NCBI RefSeq assembly: GCF_015775975.1
Contig: NZ_CP064056.1
Location: 558,001-622,000, forward strand
Origin: Staphylococcus lloydii
GTDB lineage: Bacteria > Bacillota > Bacilli > Staphylococcales > Staphylococcaceae
DNA length: 64,000 nt
Direction: 5' to 3'
Under the pieces are notes generated by a model that had not been told where the DNA came from, ran no database searches, and saw nothing but the letters and a program-made list of their open reading frames with translations. The position numbers and the translations under genes were made by a program. How positions within the stretch are numbered: position 1 is the first letter of the stretch; every line of letters begins with the position of its first letter. Shown piece after piece: positions 45,553 through 54,226 of this stretch.

Positions 45553-46950
45553 ATGGATACATCTCGAACCTTTAAAGGAGATAATCGACTTCTTTTAGGT
45601 ATATTTTTAGCAGTTATTACATTTTGGTTATTTGCCCAATCATTAGTTAATATCGTACCTGATTTGCACAAATCATATAGTACAAATGACGGTATTATTA
45701 GTACGGCGGTTAGCATAACAGCCTTATTGTGTGGGTTGTTTGTGGTTGGTGCTGGTGGTTTAGCAGATAGATACGGCAGAATGAAAATGATGTATATCGG
45801 TTTAATTCTTAACATTATTGGCTCAATATTAATAGTGATACCTGGTAACGGCCTAGCCGCATTGTTAGTGATAGGTAGAGGTGTACAAGGATTATCTGCT
45901 GCCTTTATTATGCCTGCTACGTTAGCCGTAATTAACGAATATTATATCGGTAAAGATCGTCAGAGAGCATTGACTTATTGGTCAATAGCATCGTGGGGCG
46001 GTGGCGGCATAACTTCATTTTTCGGTGGCATTATGGCTACTTATTTAGGATGGCGCTCAATTTTTATCGTATCAATTGTTGTCACAATAATTGCAATGAT
46101 TTTAATTAAACACACGCCTGAAACAAGAGCCCCATTAACAGAAAAAGCTAAAAAAGCTAAATTTGATTTTAGTGGATTAGTGATATTAATTATTGCAATG
46201 TTAAGTATTAATTTAATTATTACGCAATCATCACATTTTGGTATTACCTCACCATTAATTCTAAGTTTAATTGCGCTATTTATCATCGGCATCATAGCTT
46301 TTATTATTGTAGAACAGAAACTTGTGAATCCGCTCATCGATTTCAGAGTCTTTAAGCATAAAGGATATAGTGGCGCAACAATCTCTAACTTTATGCTTAA
46401 TGCAGTAGCAGGTACACTTATTGTAGCGAACACGTATTTCCAATCTGGATTACATTTCACTTCATTTCAATCTGGTGCAATGTCTATCACTTATTTAATT
46501 TCAGTGCTTGTTATGATTCCTGTTGGTGAAAAGATAATGCAAGCAATCGGTCCTAAAAAACCTATGTTATGGGGAGCTGCATTAAATGCACTTGGCATTA
46601 TCTTAATTTCGCTTACTTTTTTATCATCTACGTTTTATATCATAATATGTATAATTGGTTATTTACTATATGGTATAGGACTAGGAATATACGCTACTCC
46701 TTCAACGGATACAGCTGTTACGACAGCTCCAGAAGATAAAGTAGGCGTAGCCTCAGGTATTTATAAAATGGCATCTTCGCTAGGAAATTCTTTTGGTGTA
46801 GCAATTTCTGCCACTGTATTTAGTGTGATGACGGCGCATTATAATATACATCTTGGCGCTATGTATGGATTTTTCTTTGATGCATTGCTAGCTGTATTAG
46901 GCTTTATTGCAGTCTTAGTCTTTGTCCCTAAAAATCAAAGTAATATTTAA
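45553..46950 (+). CDS. MFS multidrug-type transporter, DHA2 (EmrB/QacA) family
   Basis: 465 residues with 14 predicted membrane segments. Motif A LADRYGRMKMM, motif B GRGVQGLSAAFIMPATLAVI, motif C SIASWGGGGITSFFGGIMATYLGWR are all intact. Proton-driven export of drugs or metabolites. The start is ATG 45553, with TTAGGAGG about 9 bases upstream; an ATG immediately before runs into TAA. A regulatory-looking repeat region precedes it. Confidence 0.87.
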   Translation: MDTSRTFKGDNRLLLGIFLAVITFWLFAQSLVNIVPDLHKSYSTNDGIISTAVSITALLCGLFVVGAGGLADRYGRMKMMYIGLILNIIGSILIVIPGNGLAALLVIGRGVQGLSAAFIMPATLAVINEYYIGKDRQRALTYWSIASWGGGGITSFFGGIMATYLGWRSIFIVSIVVTIIAMILIKHTPETRAPLTEKAKKAKFDFSGLVILIIAMLSINLIITQSSHFGITSPLILSLIALFIIGIIAFIIVEQKLVNPLIDFRVFKHKGYSGATISNFMLNAVAGTLIVANTYFQSGLHFTSFQSGAMSITYLISVLVMIPVGEKIMQAIGPKKPMLWGAALNALGIILISLTFLSSTFYIIICIIGYLLYGIGLGIYATPSTDTAVTTAPEDKVGVASGIYKMASSLGNSFGVAISATVFSVMTAHYNIHLGAMYGFFFDALLAVLGFIAVLVFVPKNQSNI

Positions 46951-46956
46951 ATAATC

Positions 46957-47029
46957 AAGAGTTTAAGTAATAAATATGAGTATGCACTGTTAAAGATGTA
47001 GTCATTTTTATATTACTTAAACTCTTTTT
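46957..47029 (+). terminator. Terminator after the DHA2 pump
   Basis: AAGAGTTTAAGTAATA pairs with TATTACTTAAACTCTT across a 38-base loop, then TTT. Confidence 0.7.
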
Positions 47030-47071
47030 GCTTTTGTTTGCTATATGATTAATGAAAATACTATACTGATA

Positions 47072-47085
47072 TAAAAGCGTTTTCA
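47072..47085. promoter_or_regulatory. Cre-like site directly before the M20 peptidase gene
   Basis: TAAAAGCGTTTTCA matches TGNAANCGNTNNCA except A for G at position 2. It overlaps the edge of the AAAGGGG ribosome site and lies downstream of a TATACT -10 candidate, so CcpA would act as a roadblock. Confidence 0.5.
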
Positions 47086-47102
47086 AAGGGGTGAATGAAG
47101 CT

Positions 47103-48704
47103 ATGGGATTACTATGGCAAACATATGAGGATAGGGAACAATTATTAAAGGAACTTGTTAATCAAGAAACGATTACAAATTCACCAGGAGAGTTAATATT
47201 TCCTAAACTCGTAGAGCAAAAATTATTGAAATTAGACTATTTTCAACAGCATAAAGAACATATTACAGTAGCTAAGACAGAAGATAATAAAGAACTCGTT
47301 ACTGCGCTTTATAAAGGACCGACAGCAACGAAAACTGTGGTCTTAATTAGTCACTTCGATACAGTAGGGATTGATGACTTTACTACGTATAAAGATGCTG
47401 CATGTAATCCAGATCAATTAACACAACTTTTCACTGAAAATAGAGGCAATTTAAGTGATGCTGCTGTCGAGGATTTACAATCTGGGGATTATTTATTCGG
47501 TCGAGGCATCATGGATATGAAAGCAGGATTAATGCTACAATTATCATTAATTGAAAAAGCGAGTACTGAACAATGGGACGTAAATTTATTGCTAGTTACT
47601 GTTCCAGATGAAGAGGTGAATTCTTCAGGCATGCGTAAAGCAGTTGAAGTCATCGAACAATACCAACAAGATTTCAATCTTGATATTGCATTACATTTAA
47701 ATAGTGAGCCTACTTTCCAACAAGAATCAGGTGATCCAAGCCATTCCGTTTATAGTGGTTCTATAGGGAAAATAATGCCTGGGGTGCTATGCTATGGTAT
47801 CGAAACACATGTTGGTAATCCACTGAATGGTTTAAGTTCAAATTATATGAATAGTTATATTACACAAGCTATTGAATATAATCGCCAATTTAAAGAACAA
47901 TATGAAGGCGAGTTTACACCTGTGCCGGTAGCGATAGTAAATAAAGATATTAAAGAAACGTATGATGTGCAAACACCATTTAGAACGTTCGCATTATATA
48001 ATATGTTTTTATTCAATAAAACGCCACAAGCGCTATATCGCCAATTTTTAGACGTGGTTATTAAAGCCGTTGAACGATGTGAGAGTGATTGGCTGAATAT
48101 TTTAGAACAGGAAAATTTACAATTTGATTCTAAAATTAATGTGCTTACATATGAACAATTAAAACAATACGCAGTCGAACAATATGGAGAAGATTATATT
48201 GAGCATCTCATTGATGAGGTTTTAAAAAATACACCTGAATTACATTTGCAAAGTGTTAACATAGCAGATGAATTAATGAAAATATGTCGTGATATTACAC
48301 CAGCTGTAGTGACTTTTTTCGCGCCACCATATTATCCAGCTGTCAATTCTTCACAAGAACCAATCGTCAATGATATTATCAAAACTGTTACTGAAATTAA
48401 TAATAAACAGTTTAAACGGGCGACACATCGTATTAATTATTTTAATGGTATTAGTGATTCAAGTTATTTAAACTTAAATGCAAGTGTAGAAAAAATGGAA
48501 GTATATGCAAATAATACGCCAAGCTTTAATCATACTTACCATATCCCATTTGATACGATTAAAAATATTAGCGCACCAGTTATATTATGTGGCCCTAGAG
48601 GAAATGATGCACATAAGGTAAGCGAGCGTTTAAACAAGACGAGCGCATTTACTGAATTGCCTATTGTTTTGGAATCAATTATAAAACAATATTTCTGTAA
48701 ATAA
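47103..48704 (+). CDS. M20-family peptidase, RocB-like
   Basis: 533 residues. M20 metal sites: SHFDTVG near 80-86, FGRGIMDMKAGL (bridging Asp) near 133-144, DEEVNSSG (catalytic Glu/metal Glu) near 173, HLNSEPT and a late His in NDAHKVSE. The size and layout match B. subtilis RocB, an arginine-utilisation protein of unsettled activity. No signal peptide. ATG 47103 lies about 10 bases after AAAGGGG; the GTG at 47091 abuts that site. Not beside other roc genes here. Confidence 0.82.
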   Translation: MGLLWQTYEDREQLLKELVNQETITNSPGELIFPKLVEQKLLKLDYFQQHKEHITVAKTEDNKELVTALYKGPTATKTVVLISHFDTVGIDDFTTYKDAACNPDQLTQLFTENRGNLSDAAVEDLQSGDYLFGRGIMDMKAGLMLQLSLIEKASTEQWDVNLLLVTVPDEEVNSSGMRKAVEVIEQYQQDFNLDIALHLNSEPTFQQESGDPSHSVYSGSIGKIMPGVLCYGIETHVGNPLNGLSSNYMNSYITQAIEYNRQFKEQYEGEFTPVPVAIVNKDIKETYDVQTPFRTFALYNMFLFNKTPQALYRQFLDVVIKAVERCESDWLNILEQENLQFDSKINVLTYEQLKQYAVEQYGEDYIEHLIDEVLKNTPELHLQSVNIADELMKICRDITPAVVTFFAPPYYPAVNSSQEPIVNDIIKTVTEINNKQFKRATHRINYFNGISDSSYLNLNASVEKMEVYANNTPSFNHTYHIPFDTIKNISAPVILCGPRGNDAHKVSERLNKTSAFTELPIVLESIIKQYFCK

Positions 48705-48765
48705 CTGTGAAAAAAATATTAATTAAGGTATATTTATTATGAGATGAATTTATGGAGTGTTGTAT

Positions 48766-49206
48766 ATGATTAATGCATACAAAGACTTTTGGAAAAGGTA
48801 TGTAGATTTTACTAATAAATCTAACAGACAAGAATTTTGGATACCGGTGCTAACGCATATCATTATCATTTTTGTCGTAGCAATTATCGGAATGGTTGCG
48901 TTCATAGCGGGTTCTTTTGTTATCGGTGCAGTATTGTCTGCAGTCGTTGGAATTTTTGCGTTGGCTAATATCATCCCAATGATTGCCTTAACAATGCGTA
49001 GATTTTATGATGCGGGACGTAAAAGAATGACGGCATTAATTTTAATTATATTATCACTTGTCTTAGATGTTTCTTTTGATATTGTGCAAGTCAATGGTGT
49101 AGCTATATTTTTTAATGTAGTGACGTTCATTTGTACTATTATATTAATAGTCATTGCCTTACTTCCATCGAAGCAGCTAGCAGAAGATGAACTGAAATGG
49201 CTATAA
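48766..49206 (+). CDS. DUF805-family small membrane protein
   Basis: 146 residues. The DUF805 pattern is clear: YKDFWKRYVDFTNKSNRQEFWIPVL at the N-terminus, four membrane segments (about 22-45, 47-70, 85-105, 113-135) and the MIALTMRRFYDAGRKRM loop. Function unknown; relatives are often integral membrane proteins of phage or stress loci. GGAG 8 bases before ATG 48766 decides the start. Confidence 0.83.
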   Translation: MINAYKDFWKRYVDFTNKSNRQEFWIPVLTHIIIIFVVAIIGMVAFIAGSFVIGAVLSAVVGIFALANIIPMIALTMRRFYDAGRKRMTALILIILSLVLDVSFDIVQVNGVAIFFNVVTFICTIILIVIALLPSKQLAEDELKWL

Positions 49207-49223
49207 CAATAAATACAGCGTAA

Positions 49224-49268
49224 AAAAGCACCTTAACTCACTTTACTAGTGGGTTAGGGTGCTTTTAT
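49224..49268. terminator. Bidirectional terminator between the DUF805 and GNAT genes
   Basis: AAAAGCACCTTAACTCACT pairs with AGTGGGTTAGGGTGCTTTT (small mismatches) around 5 bases. Convergent genes on either side. Confidence 0.85.
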
Positions 49269-49768
49269 TAGTTGTCGTGTTCTGTGCGGTAATAATCCAT
49301 TCTAATTTCATGATAAGTCTTACCAAAAAATACGGGTGCAGTATCATCTGTTTTTTTGAATCCAACTTGTTCATAAAAATGAATAGCATTTTCATTTTCT
49401 TCAACCACCCATAACGTCACATTGTCTGGATATGATAGCTCGAGGGCGCGTTGAGTTAATGCGAAACCAATCATATGACTTTGATATTCTTCGAGTAAAT
49501 ATAACGCGAATATTTCACTCCAATCGTCATTATCATTTTGTTTTTCAGTTTTACCAAATGAAATAAATCCGACTACTTCATTATTGGTAATTGCAACAAG
49601 TGTAGGTGCGTTTTGAGAAGAAGATTCTTTTATAAAATGATGCTTATCTAGATTTTCTAAATAATTATCTACTGAGAGCGGTGTGTATGTTTCAATCCAA
49701 CTTTCATAATGGACTATGGCTTTTCCGTGCTTATCTTCTTCTCGCATTTCTCTAATCGTAAACTCCAT
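49268..49768 (-). CDS. GNAT-family N-acetyltransferase (PaiA-like)
   Basis: 166 residues, GNAT fold: IREMREEDKHGKAIVHYESWIETYTPLS (helix 1-2), FISFG strand 4, then EIFALYLLEEYQSHMIGFALTQRAL and LWVVEENENAIHFYEQVGFKKT. The acyl-CoA loop normally Q/R-x-x-G-x-G/A reads QSHMIGFA, so the first glycine is Met, which may weaken CoA binding. TYTPLS recalls PaiA polyamine acetyltransferases. AGGAGGGG precedes ATG 49768. Substrate unknown. Confidence 0.83.
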   Translation of the reverse strand: MEFTIREMREEDKHGKAIVHYESWIETYTPLSVDNYLENLDKHHFIKESSSQNAPTLVAITNNEVVGFISFGKTEKQNDNDDWSEIFALYLLEEYQSHMIGFALTQRALELSYPDNVTLWVVEENENAIHFYEQVGFKKTDDTAPVFFGKTYHEIRMDYYRTEHDN

Positions 49769-49879
49769 AACCAGCCCCTCCTCATTTGTTAAATTGATAC
49801 AATTATAGCATTTTTATATTAATATAAAAATTAAAAGAACTGTAAACAAAGTTTGTAAAAATATAACTAATTTATAATA

Positions 49880-49930
49880 TAAAAACCTCTACTACGTAGC
49901 TTGATAATGTTAAAAGCTTCATAGTAGAGG
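49880..49930 (-). terminator. Terminator of the CPA1 antiporter gene
   Basis: CCTCTACTA (49886-49894) pairs with TAGTAGAGG (49922-49930); on the minus strand TTTTTAT follows. Confidence 0.8.
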
Positions 49931-49941
49931 TGTGTTAAATA

Positions 49942-51963
49942 TTAATGTGAAGACATGACGATTTCATTATAGTTAATATTTTCGCGAATTTGAGTTGCGA
50001 CTTTATCGTCGATTTTCTGTTGTTCTATCAATTGATCTAAAAATTGTCGTTGTAAATATAGACCTTCTAATTTTTGAGCCGAAGTTTGAGTCGGAATGAG
50101 ACCTTTTTTAATTTTACTCTTGTTTCTAATACCTGATAAACGCTGTTGATACGTGTTTAGAACGATACTTACTTCTAAGTAATTATCTTCATTTTGTTCT
50201 TGTTTCAAACGTTTGATAACTTGATGATTGATAGTACGTGTAACGTTTTTAACTTCCTGATAATGCGACTTGAATTGTTCGATTTGATTATCATCGCTAT
50301 GACGTTTAGCTCGGAAACGTAAAATTAAAATTTTAATCACGGTTTTAATTTTATGTGTGCTTGATGCTTCTCTAAATTGACGCGTGTTTTCAAGCAACGC
50401 GCGATAGTTTAGTAATGTTTGTCTGTCTAACTTATCTTGATCTATCAGTTGTTCTAACGTTTCAGTTTCTACCTGACTCGCAATTTGCTCTAAACGTTGT
50501 ACTTCTTGGCTGTTTTTATTAGTAGGATCTAAATTTAATAAGAAGAATAACTCCTCATAATAATCGGATAGAATAGCTTGGTAATTTTGATTATTTTGTT
50601 CTTTAGATAATTTTTTAAAATGAAAAATAACTTTTTGAACAATGAATACTTTTGCAGTTTGATAACTCATAGATGTCGAAATAGATTTGGTTTCTGACGG
50701 TGTAATGAGTGGTAATACGATTTGAGCTAACACTAAACTAATTAACACCATAAGTGATGCTATAAAGAGTAAGTCGTTTTTGTAATGAAATGGTGTATGA
50801 TTCGCTAACAACGTTGGTAAAGTCAATGCCATCGAGAGCGAAATAGTACCGTGAATACCACACATTGTCATTGTAAATGCATATTGAAGACGATTAACTG
50901 GTCGTTCTTCACCGTCATCTAAATACGATTGAATATTATTTGGATAATAAAATACTTTATATAAAGCAAAGACCCAAATAAACCGGAATGCATAGATTGC
51001 CAATGCAATGAGTAGTGTAGTGATAATTAAAAATGAAATATTATCTCGCTCGTGAGCGATAATTTCTGAAACTACTTTAGGCACGATGTAGCCTAAAACA
51101 ACAAAGACGAAACCGTTAAGTGCATAACTTAAAGTATTCCATATTTGATTGTAGTTCATCTGTAATTCGGTTTGTGCACGAATTAAACGGTCACGCTCGA
51201 AACCATGTATCAAACCAGCGATAACTACTGCGATAATACCTGATGCATGAAATTCTTCAGCTATTAAATATGTAGCAAAAGGTGTTAATAATTGGATGAA
51301 AATAAGCGTGTTACTATCTTTTAAAGATTTAGTCGTAGTTAAGTATATTCTCAAGCGTATGATAGCAAAGCCAATAATTAATCCTATGAGTACACCTAAT
51401 ATAGTTGAAATCACAAATTGTTCAACTGCATGAATGGCAGAGAATGCACCGGTAACGAGTGCCGTTACAGCGATTTTAAATGAGATAATACCTGCAGCGT
51501 CATTAAGTAAAGATTCGCCTTCTAAAATCGTAATTGACCCTTTAGGTAAAATTTTCCCTTTCGTAATAGCTTGAACAGCAACTGCATCGGTAGGGCATAA
51601 TATTGCGGCGATAGCAAAAGCTGCTGGCATAGGTAAGTTTGGCCAAATCCAATGTATGAAAAAGCCAACGCCAATAACGGTAGCAAAAACTAACGCCATT
51701 GCCATTAAAATAATGGGCTTACGATATTCTAATAATTTAGTACGTGAAACGTGTGTACCCTCCACAAATAATAATGGGGCGATAACTGCCATCATAAATA
51801 CTTCTGAATTAAATTCGAAATGTACGGGAATGGGTAGAACAAATAAACAAACGCCTAGAGCGATTTGAATAAAAGCCATTGGAATTTTTTCGAATTTATT
51901 ATGTATAATTGAACTGACAATAACGGCCATTATAAAAATTAAAAAAGCTTCTAATAATAACAT
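49942..51963 (-). CDS. CPA1-family Na+/H+ antiporter
   Basis: 673 residues: 12 or so membrane segments (about 1-420) followed by a long charged cytoplasmic tail (about 430-673) with coiled-coil character. Ion-site motifs LCPTDAVAVQAITKG and LEGESLLNDAAGI match NhaP/NhaK-type exchangers. Expels Na+ (or K+) for H+. The start is ATG 51963 with AAGGGAG 6 bases upstream; the reading frame stays open for 36 more codons upstream but without a ribosome site. Confidence 0.88.
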   Translation of the reverse strand: MLLLEAFLIFIMAVIVSSIIHNKFEKIPMAFIQIALGVCLFVLPIPVHFEFNSEVFMMAVIAPLLFVEGTHVSRTKLLEYRKPIILMAMALVFATVIGVGFFIHWIWPNLPMPAAFAIAAILCPTDAVAVQAITKGKILPKGSITILEGESLLNDAAGIISFKIAVTALVTGAFSAIHAVEQFVISTILGVLIGLIIGFAIIRLRIYLTTTKSLKDSNTLIFIQLLTPFATYLIAEEFHASGIIAVVIAGLIHGFERDRLIRAQTELQMNYNQIWNTLSYALNGFVFVVLGYIVPKVVSEIIAHERDNISFLIITTLLIALAIYAFRFIWVFALYKVFYYPNNIQSYLDDGEERPVNRLQYAFTMTMCGIHGTISLSMALTLPTLLANHTPFHYKNDLLFIASLMVLISLVLAQIVLPLITPSETKSISTSMSYQTAKVFIVQKVIFHFKKLSKEQNNQNYQAILSDYYEELFFLLNLDPTNKNSQEVQRLEQIASQVETETLEQLIDQDKLDRQTLLNYRALLENTRQFREASSTHKIKTVIKILILRFRAKRHSDDNQIEQFKSHYQEVKNVTRTINHQVIKRLKQEQNEDNYLEVSIVLNTYQQRLSGIRNKSKIKKGLIPTQTSAQKLEGLYLQRQFLDQLIEQQKIDDKVATQIRENINYNEIVMSSH

Positions 51964-52152
51964 AAATACTCCCTTATTAAATTTAGTACCTTTTATTTTA
52001 TCATGATGAACGTAAGAATAAACGAAATAGTGTTTATTATAATTAAATTGAAAAAATAATGTAGTTATCATGTAATAATGGGCTAATTAATAATAAAAAT
52101 AAAGCGTGTATGGCATAATTAACAAGATATAAACAATAGAAGAGGGATTTAG

Positions 52153-52962
52153 ATGAAAATAGGTGTAATAGCTGATTTACATATTGATAGAGGAAATAAG
52201 TATTCACCTGAAGACTTTGAATTTTATGTGATAAAAACGGCTCAAAATAAAAATATAGAATTATTGCTGATAGCAGGTGATATTTCAAATAATTATCAAA
52301 TGACTGCGGGCTATATAAAAAAACTTAAGCAGTCACTAAACATTCCTGTATTATTTATTCCTGGTAATCATGATTTTTGGACGGATAATACTGATCTAGC
52401 ATCTTTAGAAATTCTAGATTTTTATTTGAACATGGATGAATGTTTAATTAATAAACCATACGAGATCAACGATGAATGGGCGATTGTAGGTAATACGGCT
52501 TGGTATGATTATAGCTATGGTGATAATAAATTTTCTGAAGAACGCTTAGCGCAACGTAAATATTACGGAGCTACGTGGCAAGACAAAGAAAAAATCGATT
52601 GGCCGTTGAATGACCAATCGATGTCCGATTTAGCGTTAAAACAAACCGAAAAAGATTTAGCTAAGGTAAAAGATAAAAAAATAATATTAATGACGCATAT
52701 TGTTACGCATAGTCAATTTGTTGTACCAACGCCTCATCGTATATTTGACTACTTTAACGCTTTTATAGGGACATCGAAGTTTGATAGGTTATATAACACA
52801 TATCCTATCAAATACAGCATCATGGGCCATGTCCATTTTCGTAAAAGTATAGAAGAAGCGGGTATTACTTATATTTGTCCTTGTCTCGGTTATGAACGAC
52901 AATGGCGTACAAAGGATTTACAGACCGAACTTGAAAATACGTTAGTGACCCTTACAGTTTAA
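52153..52962 (+). CDS. Calcineurin-like metallophosphoesterase
   Basis: 269 residues. All phosphoesterase motifs present: IADLHID (residues 5-11), AGDISNN near 40, PGNHDFW near 72, MTHIVTH near 181 and MGHVHFR near 230. Resembles the staphylococcal 'accessory gene' phosphoesterase group. No signal peptide. AGAGGGA precedes ATG 52153. Divergent from the antiporter gene; substrate unknown. Confidence 0.87.
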   Translation: MKIGVIADLHIDRGNKYSPEDFEFYVIKTAQNKNIELLLIAGDISNNYQMTAGYIKKLKQSLNIPVLFIPGNHDFWTDNTDLASLEILDFYLNMDECLINKPYEINDEWAIVGNTAWYDYSYGDNKFSEERLAQRKYYGATWQDKEKIDWPLNDQSMSDLALKQTEKDLAKVKDKKIILMTHIVTHSQFVVPTPHRIFDYFNAFIGTSKFDRLYNTYPIKYSIMGHVHFRKSIEEAGITYICPCLGYERQWRTKDLQTELENTLVTLTV

Positions 52963-52971
52963 GTTTAATAT

Positions 52972-53583
52972 TTAATAATTTTTTAGATAAAAACTCATTT
53001 TACCAGGCGCATTATAACTCGTTTCCATTTTATCTTTGCTTATTTTTAATATTTGACGGCGTGTTGGTACGATGGCGGGAAGATAAATCTTTTGGAAAAC
53101 ATTTAACCACAGTGGATCGATATAATAGTAGTTTGCCTCATCATAACCTACTAAAACTGTTGTATGAATATTGGAAACTAATTTGGTTGGAATATTATCA
53201 AATTTAAATACGCGTGACACTGGCTTTTGACCTAAAACCGTATGATATATGACAACAGGTTGGCCTTGATCTATAACTTTTGTTAATTCAGTTAAAGATT
53301 TACCTGTACTATCTATGATGTTAGGATTGTAATGCTTTAAGTAGGGTACGATAGCACTTGGAAATATTGTTTGATGATGGCCTAATTTGATGGAAAAATG
53401 ATGGCCGACATAACCTTTGTGTGGATTGTTATCATGTTTAGGCCAATGGCGCATTAATTTCAAAGGTGCAATATTGGTATGGTTATGTCTTAATATCATT
53501 GAGGCACACACACCTTCACACCCCATTATAATCGGAATAGGACATAATTGACTTAGTGGTTTGACATTGAGCAATTTTCGCAT
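52972..53583 (-). CDS. C39-like peptidase family protein
   Basis: 203 residues. Papain-like triad: Cys in IIMGCEGVCASMIL near residue 22, His in SNIHTTVLVGYD near 140, Asp in YIDPLWLN near 155. The usual prelude Q-x-P-E reads QLCPIP. No signal peptide or membrane segment and no bacteriocin transporter nearby, so it is not a C39 leader peptidase proper. The start is ATG 53583, with GGAG 9 bases up; an earlier ATG overlaps that site. Convergent with the phosphoesterase gene, only 9 bp apart. Confidence 0.78.
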   Translation of the reverse strand: MRKLLNVKPLSQLCPIPIIMGCEGVCASMILRHNHTNIAPLKLMRHWPKHDNNPHKGYVGHHFSIKLGHHQTIFPSAIVPYLKHYNPNIIDSTGKSLTELTKVIDQGQPVVIYHTVLGQKPVSRVFKFDNIPTKLVSNIHTTVLVGYDEANYYYIDPLWLNVFQKIYLPAIVPTRRQILKISKDKMETSYNAPGKMSFYLKNY

Positions 53584-53713
53584 AATTAGGCACTCCATTA
53601 TTGTATAAAATAATTTGTTATAAATATTATAGCGCTTGTAATAAGAAAATTATTATAAAATGCTTTGTAAAAGTAATCAAGCATTATACTTTTAAAGTGA
53701 AAAGGTGATAATG

Positions 53714-54178
53714 ATGCACTATCGTGTAGAAGAAAAAACAAGTATTTTAGTATCTGGCTATTTACGTGAATATCAATCTGGTAAAGAAGCACAAGAGAAT
53801 ATTTATCGTTTTTGGTTAGATTTTAACGAAGATAATAACGGTCAATATTTAATGGGATTAAAAAATAATCAATTAGATGGGCTAGTAGGGTTGTGTATAC
53901 CGCGACAATCTGGAGCCATGGATTATTTGATTGGTGTATCAGTCGATAAAGCAATCAGTGGATGCGAAACAATCGAACTCCCAACAACGAAATATATTGT
54001 ATTTGAAGCGGTAGGGAAAGTACCTGAATCAATACATCATGCAATGGAAGAAATACATCAACAATTATTACCTAAATTGAACGTTACTTTAAAAAATGAA
54101 CCTTTTTTTGAATTGTATCGTTCTGGAGATACAGAAGCAGATCATTATGTAACTGAATTATGGTTTGCAATTGAATAA
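53714..54178 (+). CDS. GyrI-like (AraC effector-binding domain) small-molecule-binding protein
   Basis: About 154 residues, a stand-alone effector-binding domain: YRVEEKTSILVSGYLREY, the QYLMGLKNNQLDGLVGLCIPR centre, MDYLIGVSVDK and the TKYIVFEAVGKVPESIHHAMEEI motif with a C-terminal YVTELWFAIE strand, whose Glu is typical of the drug-binding pocket. No DNA-binding domain. Could bind or inactivate a drug-like molecule. ATG 53714 is favoured by AAGGTGAT placement; ATG 53711 and GTG 53705 are in frame. Confidence 0.8.
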   Translation: MHYRVEEKTSILVSGYLREYQSGKEAQENIYRFWLDFNEDNNGQYLMGLKNNQLDGLVGLCIPRQSGAMDYLIGVSVDKAISGCETIELPTTKYIVFEAVGKVPESIHHAMEEIHQQLLPKLNVTLKNEPFFELYRSGDTEADHYVTELWFAIE

Positions 54179-54183
54179 CAAAT

Positions 54184-54226
54184 AATCGCCGCATATCATT
54201 TAATATTGATATACGGCGATTTTATT
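54184..54226. terminator. Bidirectional terminator between the GyrI-like and Bcr/CflA genes
   Basis: AATCGCCGCATATCA pairs with TGATATACGGCGATT (one mismatch) around 8 bases with T-runs outside. Confidence 0.85.

Noticed and set aside
46041..46460. 139-codon minus-strand ORF
   Set aside because: Antisense to the QacA-type pump; no recognisable domain.
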